Part shown: one piece after another, positions 8,783 through 19,855 of the stretch
Position numbering within the stretch: the first letter of the stretch is position 1
Layout of the letters: each line of letters opens with the position of its first letter
Assembly: GCA_963565915.1 (NCBI GenBank)
Contig: OY751495.1
Span: forward strand, 2,418,001 to 2,482,000
Source: Entoloma clypeatum
Lineage: Eukaryota > Basidiomycota > Agaricomycetes > Agaricales > Entolomataceae
DNA: 64,000 nt
Direction of reading: 5' to 3'
The notes under the pieces: model-generated
The model's input: the letters and a program-made list of their open reading frames with translations, nothing else
The model's database searches: none
Told to the model about the DNA's origin: nothing
Position numbers and translations under genes: made by a program

Positions 8783-11700
8783 TCAAGGCACGGCGTCTCG
8801 ACGTGTCAGGCGAAACGAGTTGAATATCGCAGCGGAGATCCGACGCGGAGCTCCCGGATGACGTCGGTAGAAGTCGCGGACTAGGCGCGGAGCGTGGACA
8901 TTGTCTTCTGCTTCCCAGGAATTCTCTTCGTAGCCATATCCCTTCCATTTGACCAAGAATTGAAGCTTGCCTCGATGCAGTCGGCTGTCCAAGAGGTTTT
9001 CAACATCATACTCCAATTCTTCTCCCACTACCGTCGGAGGCGGAGGAGAGCGGACTTGGCGTCGGAAAGGGTCGTCGGGAACTAGTGAAAGTTTGACGAC
9101 GTGGAATACTGGGTGAATGCGGGACATGGAAGGGGGAAGGCGAAGTTCGTAGGCATGTGTTCCGACAGGTCGGACCACTGGGAAAGGGCCTACGTACCGA
9201 TGTGCAAGTTTTTTTGTGGGTCGGGTGGTTTTGAGGTCCGATGAGTCTAAAAAGACCTTGTCCCCCAGGCGGAATGTCGGAGTGGTGCTCCGATGCTGGT
9301 TGTAGTATCACGCCATGTCGTCTTTTGCCTTTGTTAGTGCTGCGCGAGCCTCTTCCAGAGCGGACTTCATCCGCTCGCTGAAATCCGCTACCGCCTCGAT
9401 TTCCATCCGCTTCTCGCGAGGTTCGAATCCCATGCGCGGATGGCGGCCGGTGTCAATGTAGAACGGAGTTTGACGTGTCGATGCGTGAACATGGTTGTTG
9501 TATGCAAATTCAGCCATCGGAAGCCATTCGTCCCAATCGTCTTGACGTTCATTGACGAATAGGCGAAGATATTGTTCCAATCCTTGATTGACCCGCTCCG
9601 TCTGTCCGTCCGACTGCGGATGGTAGGCTGTCGAGGCAGCAATCTTAATGCCAAGTAGCCTATAGAGTTCGCGCGTGAACTTGGCGACAAACTGTGGTCC
9701 GCGGTCGGAGACAATGGCCTCCGGTAGTCCGTGGAGTTTCCAGACGTTTTGAATATAGGAGCGTGCAGTCCCGAGTGCGGAGATGTCGGAGTGCGTCGGG
9801 ATGAAGTGTCCCCGCTTCCCTACTGAGTCCACTACCACCATGATAGCGTCGTAGCCGTGGGCTTCTGGTAGTTCAGTAATGAAGTCAACACTGGTTACTT
9901 GCCACCGCTCCGTGGGGACCGGTAGTGGATTGAGCTCTCCGGAGGGCGGAGTGCGTCGGACCTTGGTGCGGAGGCATGAGTCGCATGTCTTGCAATATTG
10001 ACCTATTAAACGAGACATGTGTGGCCACCAGTAATTGCGCGACACCAGTTCCAAGGTTTTCCACTGTCCCAGATGTCCGGCCACCGGAGTGTCGTGGTGT
10101 TGTGTGAGGATCCGATGACGCAGTTGGGGATTATTAGGAACATAGATACGATCCCTGAAGTAGAGCAAACCTTCCGCTTGCCTCCACTCCGCACTTCGGA
10201 CGGACCCCGCTCCGACGGTCGGAAGGGATCTGACGACCTCCGCCACACTATCCTCCAGTAGCCCCTCTCGGATTCCCTGTCGGACCTGGCAGAGGACGTC
10301 GCGTTCTTCCCCTTGAACAGTTACCCCACGCATTGCTCGCACTGCAAACAATTCTGGTCGAAGAAGGATGATGTTTTCGTTGTCCCGCGATCCGTCTCCG
10401 TGGTCCGCTCGTCGGGACAAAGCGTCGGACTTGCCCATTGACTTTCCAGGTCGATGGTGCATTTTAAAATCGAAACGAGCGAGGTATAAGGACCATCTAG
10501 CTTGTCGTCGATTTAGTTTTTGAGCTGTCATGAAGTACTCAAGATTTTTGTGGTCCGTCCAAATCTCCACTGTCTTCTCCGCTCCTTCAAGGAAGTGCCT
10601 CCACTCCTCTAATGCGCGGACCACTGCCAACATCTCCTTGTCATAGATCTCGTAGTTGCGTTCCACCGGACTGAGGCTTTTGGAATAGAATGCGACAGGG
10701 TGCCACTTACCGTCCTCTGTTGGTTGGGACAGTACTGCTCCGGTTGCAAAGTCCGAGCTATCCGCTTCTACCCGCCACTCCTTTCGATGATCAGCTAAGA
10801 CCAGGATCGGAGCGGATGTAATCCTCCGCTTCAACTCCGCAAATGCGGACACTTCTCCTTCCTTCCAAGACCAGAGGTGCCCCTTCTTCGTGAGCTCGAA
10901 AAGAGGGCGCGCGATGTCCGAAAACCCTTCAATAAAACGGCGATAGAAGTTAGTGAACCCCAGAAAGGACTGTACTTCTCGGACGTTTGTCGGAGCAGGC
11001 CACTCCGCGACCCCCGCTACTTTCACCGGATCCATCTCTACGCGTCCTTGTTCAATAATAAGGCCTAAGTATTCAATGCGCGTTTGCTCAAACTCGCATT
11101 TCTCTGGTTTTAGATAGAGTTTGTGTTCGCGAAGTCGTTCCAGTACAATCCGTGTGACCCTCCGATGTTCCGCAAGGGTCTCCGTGAAGATGAGTATATC
11201 GTCAAGGTAAACACAAACTACACCTTCAGTGATAAGGTCCTGAAAGATCTCGTTCATCATAGTCTGGAATGTGGATGGACTATTAGTGAGGCCGAAGAAC
11301 ATCACCAATGGTTCATAGAGTCCGCGATTGGTCCGAAAAGCGGCCTTCCACTCGTCTCCGGGCTTTATCCGTACATTGTTGTAACCCCAGCGGATGTCGA
11401 GTTTGGTGAAGTATTGAGCGCGTTGAAGTTTATTGATCAGTTTGGATATGAGCGGAAGCGGATACTTGTTTTTGATAGTTTTGGAATTGAGTGACCGGTA
11501 GTCTCGTACAAGACGAAGGGAGCCATCCTTTTTCTTGATATAGAACACCGGAGATGCCATCGGAGACTTGGAAGGGCGGATCCGACCAGTTGCAAGGTTT
11601 TCCTCCAAAAACGCGTCGAGTTCTTTCTGTTCGTTCGGGGCGAGCGGATATACCTTACAACCCGCCGGAGAGGCGTCCGGAACAAGTTCAATGGCGTGGT

Positions 11701-12853
11701 CCCACGTCCGCTCTTCCGGTAAGGTGTCGAAAGAGGTCTTTGAGAATACGTCTTCGAAATCAAACAAGTGGTCTGGTACGGAATCGCGGAAAGATTTGGG
11801 TTTCTGGTTACTGAGGAAGGCCTCCGATAGACGTTGCGAGATATTGGATGAAGCGCGGATGAACTCCGCCTCCGCAGGTACTGTTCCGACAAAAAGGCGG
11901 TCTCCCTCCTCAAACTCATCCTCTTCCTCATCGTCTTCCGCTAACTCCTCCGTTTCTTCTCCTTCTGTGACATCCTCCACCCATGGGCCGCGTGGAGCCT
12001 CCTCCTCTAGACCGGACGTCGGAGTGGAACCCATCCGACAGGCTCGGATGCGGACTTGTTCGAACTTCCGCTCCTTCCGCTCTTGGGCTGCCTCCTGTTG
12101 GCATGTCCAACATCGTGCAGGACACCGGCTCATCTTCACTTCCCCTGAAGTCCAATCTACCTTGGGGTTGTGTTCTTTGAGCCAAGTGAAGCCTAACACG
12201 ATTTCTTGTTTTCCCAAACTTGTGACTGCAAGCTGGGTCCGTTCCGAGTGATCCCGATAGCGGAGCACTACGTCCAACACCTCCGTTATTGCTCCGGCCT
12301 CATTCGGAGTTCCGTCGATGTTGTATACCGGAATTGCGCGTTGTAGTTTTCGAGTAGAGAGTCGGTGTTTCTCGACCAGAGTACGTTCAATAAACGATCC
12401 TGTTGCCCCACTGTCGAGTAAGGCCTTTTGTGATAGTATGTCTTTAGTGTCGGTAGTTTCGAGAACTATGTCTAGTTCGAGGGAATTGTCGGAGCGAGCG
12501 GCTGCGGCGAGAACATATTGTTTTGGAAGCCGCCGCTCCCACTTAGAGAAGCGGATGCGGATAGGGTTTGCGGAGTTGGGTGCGACTATAGGATCGTTTG
12601 CAGGCTTAGAGATGGAGGGTATAGGATCATATTGTTCCATAAATAAGGCAGCATAACGATTTTTAGTAGACAACGAGGGCGCACTGTTCACTCGTTGTGA
12701 GGAGGAAAATCCTCCTGTCCTCCCTCCGACTCCGCAGACTCCGTGGGCGGAACGGAGTTGCCTTCCGCCGCGTCCTTGACCACGAGTTGTTCCATGATAA
12801 ACTCGTCTTGTTCCTCCATCGTCATGAATCGGACGTCGAAGCGAAGGGGGCAT
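8783..12853 (-). pseudogene. Family C pol with a single in-frame TGA
   Basis: One continuous frame from ATG 12853 to a stop at 8783, broken only by TGA at 9308-9310 (DDMA-stop-YYNQ), compatible with a CGA to TGA transition. Domains in order: aspartic protease with ALLDSGATGSFIE; RT with VYLDDILIF; RNase H with EADSSDFATGAVLSQ; integrase HHCC finger (HLGQWKTLELVSRNYWW, CDSCLRTK); a DDE core (VDFITELPE, SDRGPQFVAKF, YHPQSDGQTERVNQ); and the chromodomain (YDVENLLDSRLHRGKLQFLV) near the end. The stop falls after the DDE core and would remove the GPF-like region and chromodomain, probably abolishing targeting or integration. Codons are rich in TCCG/CGGA words. Confidence 0.93.
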
Positions 12854-13842
12854 TCACGACTGAAGTGACCCGTTTTGTTACATCTGAAGCATGCATTGGC
12901 ATTCTTGCCTTTGACGCGTGAAGTATCAATGTCCATTGCATTAGGGTCCCTTGTCGGCGGAGCGGTTGCGGATGCGAGCGGAGCTGGACGCGGAGTGAAT
13001 GGAATGTAGGGGCGAGGGAATACTGAGGTGCCAGGTACTCTTGGTCCGACGACGTTGCGGAAGGCGGATGTGCGGGTCGGAGCAGTGGCTTTGAAGGCTT
13101 TGTTGGCAATTCTATTGTCGTCGTTGACTCGTGCTGCAGAGTACCACTCATCGGGGTTGTCGTCCGCAGGCCGTCCGTGGGTCAGGGTGGCGATCTCGTT
13201 CTGAATGTCGGAACGGAGACCATGGCGGAATTTGAGTACTATATTGGTATCCTCCTGATAGCCTGCTTTGTCAATGTAGTCTTTGAACTCGTCAATATAG
13301 GTCTCGACATCCCGTTGACCTTGATAATAGGATTCTCCTTCGAGGATCAGTCTCGCGTCCTGTTCCTCATTCTTCGGAGTGAACTCCGTTGTAAAGACGG
13401 CGCGGAAGTCCACCCAAGTCCGATAAGGCGGAGCACTGGTCCTCCGCTCTTGTCGGATAATGCGATCCGCAAAGCGTGCTGCGCGTCCACTCTTCATGAA
13501 AGATAAGGCCCAATAAATTTTAGCGTGGTCGTCTGCGAACTGTTCCGGAGCCAGCCCCATAAACAATTCACAGGAGTTTAGAAAGGTCCAGCCATTTGCG
13601 CGCGATCCGTCGAAGTCTGACGGATTGGCGGGTTTTGCTCGACGCACGCCCGGATTGGCCGGAGCGAGCGGAGCAGGTGGAGGTGCGGGTGCGGGAGCAG
13701 GTGGGATAGGTGGCGGAGCTGGGGCAGGAATTGCGTTGAAGGCGAGGAGGAGTTGGTCAAGTTGAGTAGAGATATCAGCGAGAGTTTGACGTTGTTCCTG
13801 GAACTCGTGCTCGAGCTGTTCAAGGCGATTGGGGTCGTCCAT
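12688..13842 (-). CDS. Family C gag
   Basis: A 384-aa Gag from ATG 13842. The N-terminus predicts a short coiled coil (LEQLEHEFQEQRQTLADIS) followed by a Pro/Ala-rich linker. The capsid region includes WTFLNSCELFMGLAPEQF and VETYIDEFKDYIDKAGY. Near the C-terminus there is one CCHC zinc knuckle, CFRCNKTGHFSREC. The last 166 nt overlap pol in the -1 frame, which suggests -1 frameshifting or internal initiation for Pol. I found no textbook slippery heptamer in the overlap. The ORF is intact. Confidence 0.93.
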   Translation of the reverse strand: MDDPNRLEQLEHEFQEQRQTLADISTQLDQLLLAFNAIPAPAPPPIPPAPAPAPPPAPLAPANPGVRRAKPANPSDFDGSRANGWTFLNSCELFMGLAPEQFADDHAKIYWALSFMKSGRAARFADRIIRQERRTSAPPYRTWVDFRAVFTTEFTPKNEEQDARLILEGESYYQGQRDVETYIDEFKDYIDKAGYQEDTNIVLKFRHGLRSDIQNEIATLTHGRPADDNPDEWYSAARVNDDNRIANKAFKATAPTRTSAFRNVVGPRVPGTSVFPRPYIPFTPRPAPLASATAPPTRDPNAMDIDTSRVKGKNANACFRCNKTGHFSRECPLRFDVRFMTMEEQDEFIMEQLVVKDAAEGNSVPPTESAESEGGQEDFPPHNE

Positions 13843-13991
13843 TACTATGCGCGGAGCAGAATCACCGGTTACGGAGAGGTAATTAGAAGAACTGGAAGGG
13901 GTGTGAGATGTATCGGAGTCGGACGCGGATGAAGCTACTCCGAAGCGCGGAATCGTGACAACGATGCAATCGGACCCGGTCCAATTAGATG

Positions 13992-14001
13992 AGAACTTTC
14001 T
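13992..14001 (-). other. Family C primer binding site (self-complementary)
   Basis: On the minus strand AGAAAGTTCT lies two bases inside the 5' LTR end (14004). It is the exact reverse complement of AGAACTTTCT inside the LTR (14122-14131), which supports self-priming as in families A and B. Confidence 0.75.
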
Positions 14002-14003
14002 AC

Positions 14004-14447
14004 TGTAAGGGCGACCTTACGATCCAAGACTCAAACTCAGATACTTGCAAGGGAGATCCGAAGATTAGATTGAGCAGTCTGATAAGTAATACAACACACA
14101 CCTTGCAAGGGAGATCCGAAGAGAAAGTTCTAAGGATTCCCCTGCAAGCTAGCGAGATAAATAGTAAAATGAGATATGAAATAAAAGATAAAACGAGACA
14201 TAGGAATGATGAGTAATGGTCGGGAGTAGGGATGGGGGATGAATGGAAACGAGATGAATGATAGTACCTGCGATCCGACGTGCGGAGGAGCGGAGGGGCG
14301 CGGAGTCGTCGGATGTGGAGAGGTGCAGAGAGGTGAATAAGATATCAGAGGCAACAGATACGATCGGAGGGCGTCGGAGGGCGTCGGAGGGCGTCGGAGA
14401 TGGTGGAAATGAACGGAAAGGGAAAGTGCAAAGTGGTTGCCCTTACA
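14004..14447 (-). repeat. Family C LTR, 5' LTR of the element
   Basis: 444 bp, apparently identical to 8328-8771. On the minus strand the TATA-like TATTTAT (14164-14158) precedes AGAACTTTCT (14131-14122) by 27 bp. That 10-mer pairs with the primer binding site at 13992-14001, so transcription probably starts near 14131. Confidence 0.93.
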
Positions 14448-14518
14448 CTATCTCCATTGAAGATCGCCGGCGGGCTGATCTTGATTTCTTTTTCTGGGGT
14501 CCTTACTTGAGAAGTCAT
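14448..14518 (-). pseudogene. Family B gag, 5' part
   Basis: The start of the family B gag, ATG 14518, reading MTSQVRTPEKEIKISPPAIF. It matches the start of the plus-strand copy at 32543. The frame is cut at 14448 by family C and resumes at 8322 (after the duplicate). The 294 bp upstream (14519-14812) is the untranslated leader plus the self-priming site. Confidence 0.88.
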
Positions 14519-14812
14519 TTCTACAAGTGGAGTCTTTGGGGTGTCTGGGGTTGGTCTGGGTGCAGCAACAGCAGCAGCTGGCGGCGGTGGGTTTCGTCTC
14601 GGAGAGAGGTAAGAGGGTGATGTGGGGTTGACTGGTACGAAAGAGGAGGTTACTCTTCTGTACGGTGTCGGCGGTGGTCGTGGTGTGACAGGTGCATCAA
14701 CGAACTCCTGTTTGTCTTCTGAGTCGGACGGGACTCCAAAGGTGGATCGTCGGGGAAGAATCTTTGCGTCTAAAACCGCGGTGGGTTGACGACGTTGATC
14801 AGCTTGACCTTT

Positions 14813-15368
14813 TGTTATGGCGATAGCCTACAACAACAAGTTCAACAGATTGGATCACGTGGGTTCGAACTGGTTCCACATCAAGTCCCTCAATAGGTCG
14901 ACTTGGTCAATCAGCGAGTTCCTCAGAAGGACGACTCGGTTCGGGTCCAGCAGAGCTAAGTCCTCGCAAGGCACTTAGTTAGAGAGCGTTCAAAGTAGTA
15001 GACAAGTAAGCGTTGTTTGCCTAGGTCAAGCTGAGGACCTCTACTCTAAGGTTACAGGTCTTATATACGTTATCCTATAGCTATAAATAAGTAAGTGCTG
15101 CGCAGGAGCTAAATAAGCCATTGGTTAGATAGATGTTTCAAGGGGTTGTGGCATAAGAGTCAGAGATAAGGCCGCGAGGCCGTGAGTCATAGATAACAAG
15201 TGAAAATGTATCTAAAAGGGGAATAGTTCGAGTCAGTGTGAGTCATAGCGCTGATAGAGGGGACACATGTCCCTGGGTCATCGGAGTTAAGTGAAACGGG
15301 GTGTGATGGGGATCAAGGGTTGAAGGGTCGTGTGAAGGTGCGTAGGAAGAGGGTGAAAAAGTGTAACA
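14813..15368 (-). repeat. Family B LTR, 5' LTR of the element
   Basis: 556 bp, partner of 2308-2863. Visible differences between the two (for example ATAACA/ATAACG and CACGTG/CACATG) are few. The first bases of the leader carry AGGTCAAGCT on the minus strand, complementary to AGCTTGACCT inside the LTR. Confidence 0.92.
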
Positions 15369-15373
15369 GGTCT

Positions 15374-15694
15374 GGCAGGCACTGGGCCAGTAACAAGTTG
15401 GACGCTCTTGCTGTTGACAACGAGAACATCACCTGGCTAGGTTTTTCCGATGATATTGCCACACGATTCTCTATCGCCAACAAGTCAGTCGCTGCCAAAG
15501 CAAGACTCGAAGTCCTGAGACAAGAGAAACGCACCGTCAATGAATTCTTAGACAAATTTGAAGAGCTCTTGAAGCTGTCAGACCTTGGCAAAGAAACTGG
15601 GAACTACATCCTAGAAAAGAACGTCAACCGCAGAATCTCTGAACAAGTGGCTAGTGATGGCAAGACGTACTCTGAGTATGCAAAGGAGATCTGA
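15374..15694 (+). pseudogene. Family A gag, 3' part
   Basis: Continues the family A gag in frame after the family B insertion (codon boundary at 2307, resuming at 15374 after the GGTCT duplicate). It contains a retrotransposon-gag type region with ARLEVLRQEKRTVNEFLDKF. It ends at a TGA near 15692 (AKEI-stop-NKG), probably a decayed Arg codon. Beyond it a degenerate stretch of about 550 bp covers the gag tail and protease. Confidence 0.75.
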
Positions 15695-18600
15695 AACAAG
15701 GGACGACAGATGGAGGGACATGCACTGGTCATCCGAGGTGGCGGCGACACACGTACCGGATCAGATACCACTTATGGTGGTCAGGGCAAGGCCATGGAGA
15801 TCGACAAACCTCTGAAATGATGAGAGATCAGGCTGTTAGCTCAGCTCAAAACACGACGAGGACCAAAGGTCATCCAACCTGAGGTAGATAGTGGATGTGA
15901 GCACACATGCATCCATCACAGAATAGTACGCGAACAGAACCTCCCCACATGAGGAATACTGCCCATAGCAATTCTAAATGCAGATGGATCACCAAATTGA
16001 CAACAGAAAGCGAGCCAACTTGCTGAAGTCAAGCTGGATTTGGGAGCACATCAGGAAACCATGGAAGCAATGGTACTGGACATTGGGAGAATGGACATGC
16101 TCTTGGGACATGACTGGTTGGTACACCACAACCCCACAATCAATTGGACGACTGGCGCTGTAACATTTAACCGGTGCCCAAGAACATGCTGAACCAAACA
16201 CTCGGATTTCAGGGTTAACCTTGATGGTTGCAAACACCGGGTTCACATGGTTGAGGTGCACAACAAAGATGCACCCAAAAAGTCGGATCAGAAATGGAAG
16301 CCTGGAGACCCTATCTTGGAAGCCGTCACTCCTACACCACCTCCCACAACCAAACAACCCTCATATGTTAATCGATTTGCTCATCTCTTCGAGAAGGAGA
16401 ACTTTGACAAGATCCCAAAGGAGAGGGAATGGGCCCATGGTATTGAACTTACACCGGACGTGCCAAAGGAACTAGGGGGAAATACATATCCCATGACACA
16501 AAAGGAACAAGAGGAATTGGATGCATTCATCAACGAGGGTCTAACAACTGGAAAGATCCACCCGTCCAAATCTCCTTATGCCTCCCCTTGCTTCTTCATC
16601 AACAAGAAGGATGGTTCCAAACGATTGGTACAAGATTACCACATGGTCAATAAATTCACGGTCAAAGACAAGTTCCCACTCCCACGAATATCTGATCTCT
16701 TGGACATTCTGAAAGATGCAGTCTACTTCAATAAGATGGACACCATGTGGGGCTACAACAACATCCGGATTAAGGAGGGCAATGAATGGAAAGCTGCCTT
16801 CCTCACCAGTCGAGGATTGTTCAAACCATTGGTCATGTTTTTTGGTCTTTGCAACTCCCTGGGAACGTTCTCTCAGATGATGGCTAGTCTATTCTGGGAC
16901 CAGATCTGCCAACATATCTGCATGATCTACATGGATGATATCATGGTTATTGGTAAAACCAAGAAAGAACTTGCGCAAAACACCGAAGAAATTCTACAGA
17001 TCCTATCAGACAATGGCTTGTTCCTAAAAGAGAAGAAGTGTTTATGGGAAGTAACAAAATGTCCTATATTGGGATATGTTGTTGGTGAGGGATGTGTCGA
17101 AATGGAAACTGAGAAGGTGGATACAATCTGAAACTGGCGAGCACCCACATCAAAAAAGGAAGTTCAGAAGTTCCTTGGATTTGCTAACTTCTATTGACGT
17201 TTTATTGAAGGGTACTCAAACATCGCAAAATCTCTCACCACACTCACAGGCGGTACGACATTTACTTGGGGACCAACGGAGTAGCAAGCCTTTGAAGGTC
17301 TCATATGGGCAATTACATCAGCACCTGTCTTGGCATTACCAAAACCAGAGGGACAGTTCAGGGTTGAAACCAATGCATTGGGCTATGCCATTGGAGTGGT
17401 ACTCTCTCAGAAGCAAGACAACAAATGGCATCCCATCATGTTCTTGTCGCGGACCATGTCCGCGGCCGAACAGAATTACGAGATATACAACAAGGAACTC
17501 CTGGCGGTCATGGAAGCACTGAAAGATTGGAGACACTATCTGCTCGAAGCCCGGGAACGTTTCAAGATCTTGACTGATCACAAGAACCTGGAATATTTCC
17601 ATCATCCTCAGGACCTAAATCAATGACAGCGACACTGGAAGATGAAGTTACAAGACTATGACTTCAAATTACGGCATGTGCCTGGCAAGACCAATGTGAA
17701 AGCAGACATCCTGTCGCGCTTACCCTGGTATGAAGCGGAACTCGAACCACAAGACAACGACCAAATGCTCAAGGAGGGACTATTCTTGAAACAGTTGGAA
17801 TCAGAAGATGTGGTATAAATGGAGATGTTCACGGAGGAACAATTCTTTGAAGGGGGTGAAACATCTGATTCCATCAAGATCGGAAACGTCACAACCATTG
17901 AAAACCCATGGATTGCATGCATCAAGGCTTCGAACCGCATGGAGACAGAAGTAGCGCAGGGCCTAAAAAATAATCCTCATTGGTATCAGCAGGAGAATGG
18001 GATCACCTATGCAGGAGAACGAGTCTATGTCCCACCAGATCCACAATTACAACAAGAGTTGATGTTTGAATCACATGATGCACCAGTGGCTGGACATCCA
18101 GGACAGTACCAAACACATGAACTCCTCAATCGCACCTACTGGTGGCCTACCATCCTGCATGATGTGAAGAAGTATGTGAAAGGTTGCGACACTTGTCAAT
18201 GCAACAAGATCAACCAACAGAAGCAACATGCTCCGCTACATCCCCATGCAGCACCAAGTCACCCATGGGAAGACATAGGAATCGACGTTGTGGGACCAAT
18301 ACCAGAATCTGATGGAAAAAATGCAATCCTGGTCATCACGGATAGACATTCGAAGATGCTTCACCTCATTCCGACAACCGTGGAATTATTGGCTGAAGGA
18401 TTAGCCAAGATCTATCAGGATCAGATATGGAAGCTTCATGGGATCCCCAAGAAGATCATCAGCAATAGGAGACCACAGTTTGCTGTGAAGTTCATGGAGA
18501 TACTCTGCTGCATGCTAGGGATCAAGAGGAATCTGTCCACCGCATACCACGCACAGACTGATGGACAGGCCAAGCAATCGCATCAGGAAACGGAGGCGTT

Positions 18601-19313
18601 CTTACAGAACTTTGTCAACCATCTACAGGATGATTGGGCTGAGTGGATCACAATCACAGAATTCCAGTACAATGACAAAGAACATCAGGCAACAAAGCAC
18701 ACCCCATTTTACCTCAACTACAGTTTACATCCTTGGAAGGGAGAACTTGTGTTAGAAGATACTGATCTGGCTGCCAACAACTTCTTGAAAAGACTCAAAC
18801 AGGCATGAGAAGAAGCCAATGCAGCGCTGAAACAAGCGCAGGATCAGATAAAGAAGACAGTTGACACATGACAAAGTCCATCTCGGGACTACCACATTGG
18901 AGATAAGGTGTGGCTAGAAGGGACTAACATCAGGACTGATTGCCCCTCAAAGAAACTTGATGCACTCCAACACAGACCATTCAAAGTCCTAGAGAAGAAA
19001 GGGGCTAGCGTGTATCTTCTTGACCTTCCAAAGACTTGGAAGATGATTCACCCTGTGTTCAATGAGACCCTGTTGTCACCATATGAAACCCCAAAGTATG
19101 CCATCCAGAAAACAGCCCCTGATCCGATTATTGTCAAAGGACAAGAAGAGTATCATGTGTCCACAATCCTGGATTCTCAGAAGTTCTGCGGAAAGATCCA
19201 GTACCTCGTCCAATGGGAAGGATATGGCCCAGAAGAGAACACATGGGAATCTTGAGCTAATGTTCAGAACACTCAAGATTTGATCCGTGATTTCCATCGG
19301 TAGAACCTGTCAT
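15695..19313 (+). pseudogene. Family A pol, CpG-decayed copy
   Basis: Degenerate Pol colinear with the open copy at 61406-64000 on the minus strand. Recognisable parts in order: RT with CMIYMDDIMVIGKTK (near 16920); RNase H with QFRVETNALGYAIGVVLSQ (17350); integrase finger and core (GHPGQYQTHELLNRTYWW; TDGQAKQSHQE); and a chromodomain ([20 protein letters not shown], near 19150). Several stops are TGA where the other copy has CGA or CGG (17129, 17196, 17625, 18806, 18869). The integrase core shows SNRRPQF in place of SDRGPQF, so the second catalytic Asp is changed to Asn. The element cannot be autonomous. Confidence 0.9.
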
Positions 19314-19454
19314 GCCCACAATAAAATGCAACTTTTGAAATCCATGACAGTACCGACCTCATCAGTCAAACACACACTGAGTTTCCCACTCTAGTCTACT
19401 CCCCTGTCCAATATAGCCTCCCCATTCTTCTATCTTTCAAGCATCCTTGCTGCC

Positions 19455-19821
19455 ATGTCCAACACCACCACTATCTCCACCTCCACCACCGACATCAACC
19501 CCGCCATCGCCGCCCTTATGAACAAAGCACTCTCCATGAGAGACCAAATCCATGCCTTCAAAACTTCCCTTGCCGACCTCCTTCATCGCCACATGCACAT
19601 CCGGCTTCACTCGCTATCCAACCTCCCCATCGCCCCCAGCCCTGAGGAGAAACAAATTCTCAGGAATTACACCAGCACCCTCGTCATATCGACATATTTG
19701 GCTGGCTATCAAAGGCCTCGAACTCGCCATTGCCATCAACAAAGAACTGATATATGATTGGAGCCTCAAGGAGAGTCCGAACTGGTCTGATCCCAACAAC
19801 AATGAGGGATGGGGACAATGA
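19455..19821 (+). pseudogene. Family A accessory ORF Z, frameshifted copy
   Basis: Located between pol and the 3' LTR. Starts MSNTTTISTSTTDINPAIAA and matches the intact 122-aa ORF Z at 60922-61290 for about 75 residues. It then shifts frame near 19690, after which the other frame gives the matching end (YDWSLKESPNWSDPNNN). The position in the element and the start are the same in both copies. Confidence 0.7.
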
Positions 19822-19840
19822 CTCTGTGAGGACACAGAGC

Positions 19841-19855
19841 TTGAAGGGGGGAACA
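19841..19855 (+). other. Family A polypurine tract
   Basis: TTGAAGGGGGGAACA directly upstream of the LTR at 19856. It is the plus-strand primer site. The minus-strand copy has TTGAGGAGGGGAACA next to its LTR at 60884. Confidence 0.7.

Larger units (their letters stand above)
8328..14447 (-). mobile_element. Family C Ty3/chromodomain element, recent insertion
   Basis: A 6,120-bp element with two 444-bp LTRs (8328-8771 and 14004-14447) in which I see no difference, flanked by CTATC at 8323-8327 and 14448-14452. Minus-strand order is LTR, self-priming site, gag (12688-13842), pol (8783-12853), polypurine tract TTGAAGGGGGGGTGA, LTR. There is no accessory ORF after pol. The only visible lesion is one in-frame TGA in pol at 9308-9310. 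The identical LTRs make it the youngest of the three nested Ty3 elements. Confidence 0.96.
2308..15368 (-). mobile_element. Family B Ty3/chromodomain element (with family C nested in its gag)
   Basis: Bounded by two 556-bp LTRs (2308-2863 and 14813-15368) and by the duplicate GGTCT at 2303-2307 and 15369-15373. On the minus strand the order is LTR, self-priming site, gag, pol, accessory ORF X, accessory ORF Y, LTR. Removing the nested family C element (8328-14447) and one CTATC duplicate restores a 300-codon gag. Pol is open over 1233 codons. The two LTRs differ at a handful of positions, so this insertion is older than family C. It sits inside the family A gag. Confidence 0.93.

Noticed and set aside
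8454..8884. ORFs inside the family C LTR (also at 14130-14620)
   Set aside because: They lie in LTR sequence with repeats and have no coding signature; the same frames recur in both LTRs only because the LTRs are identical.
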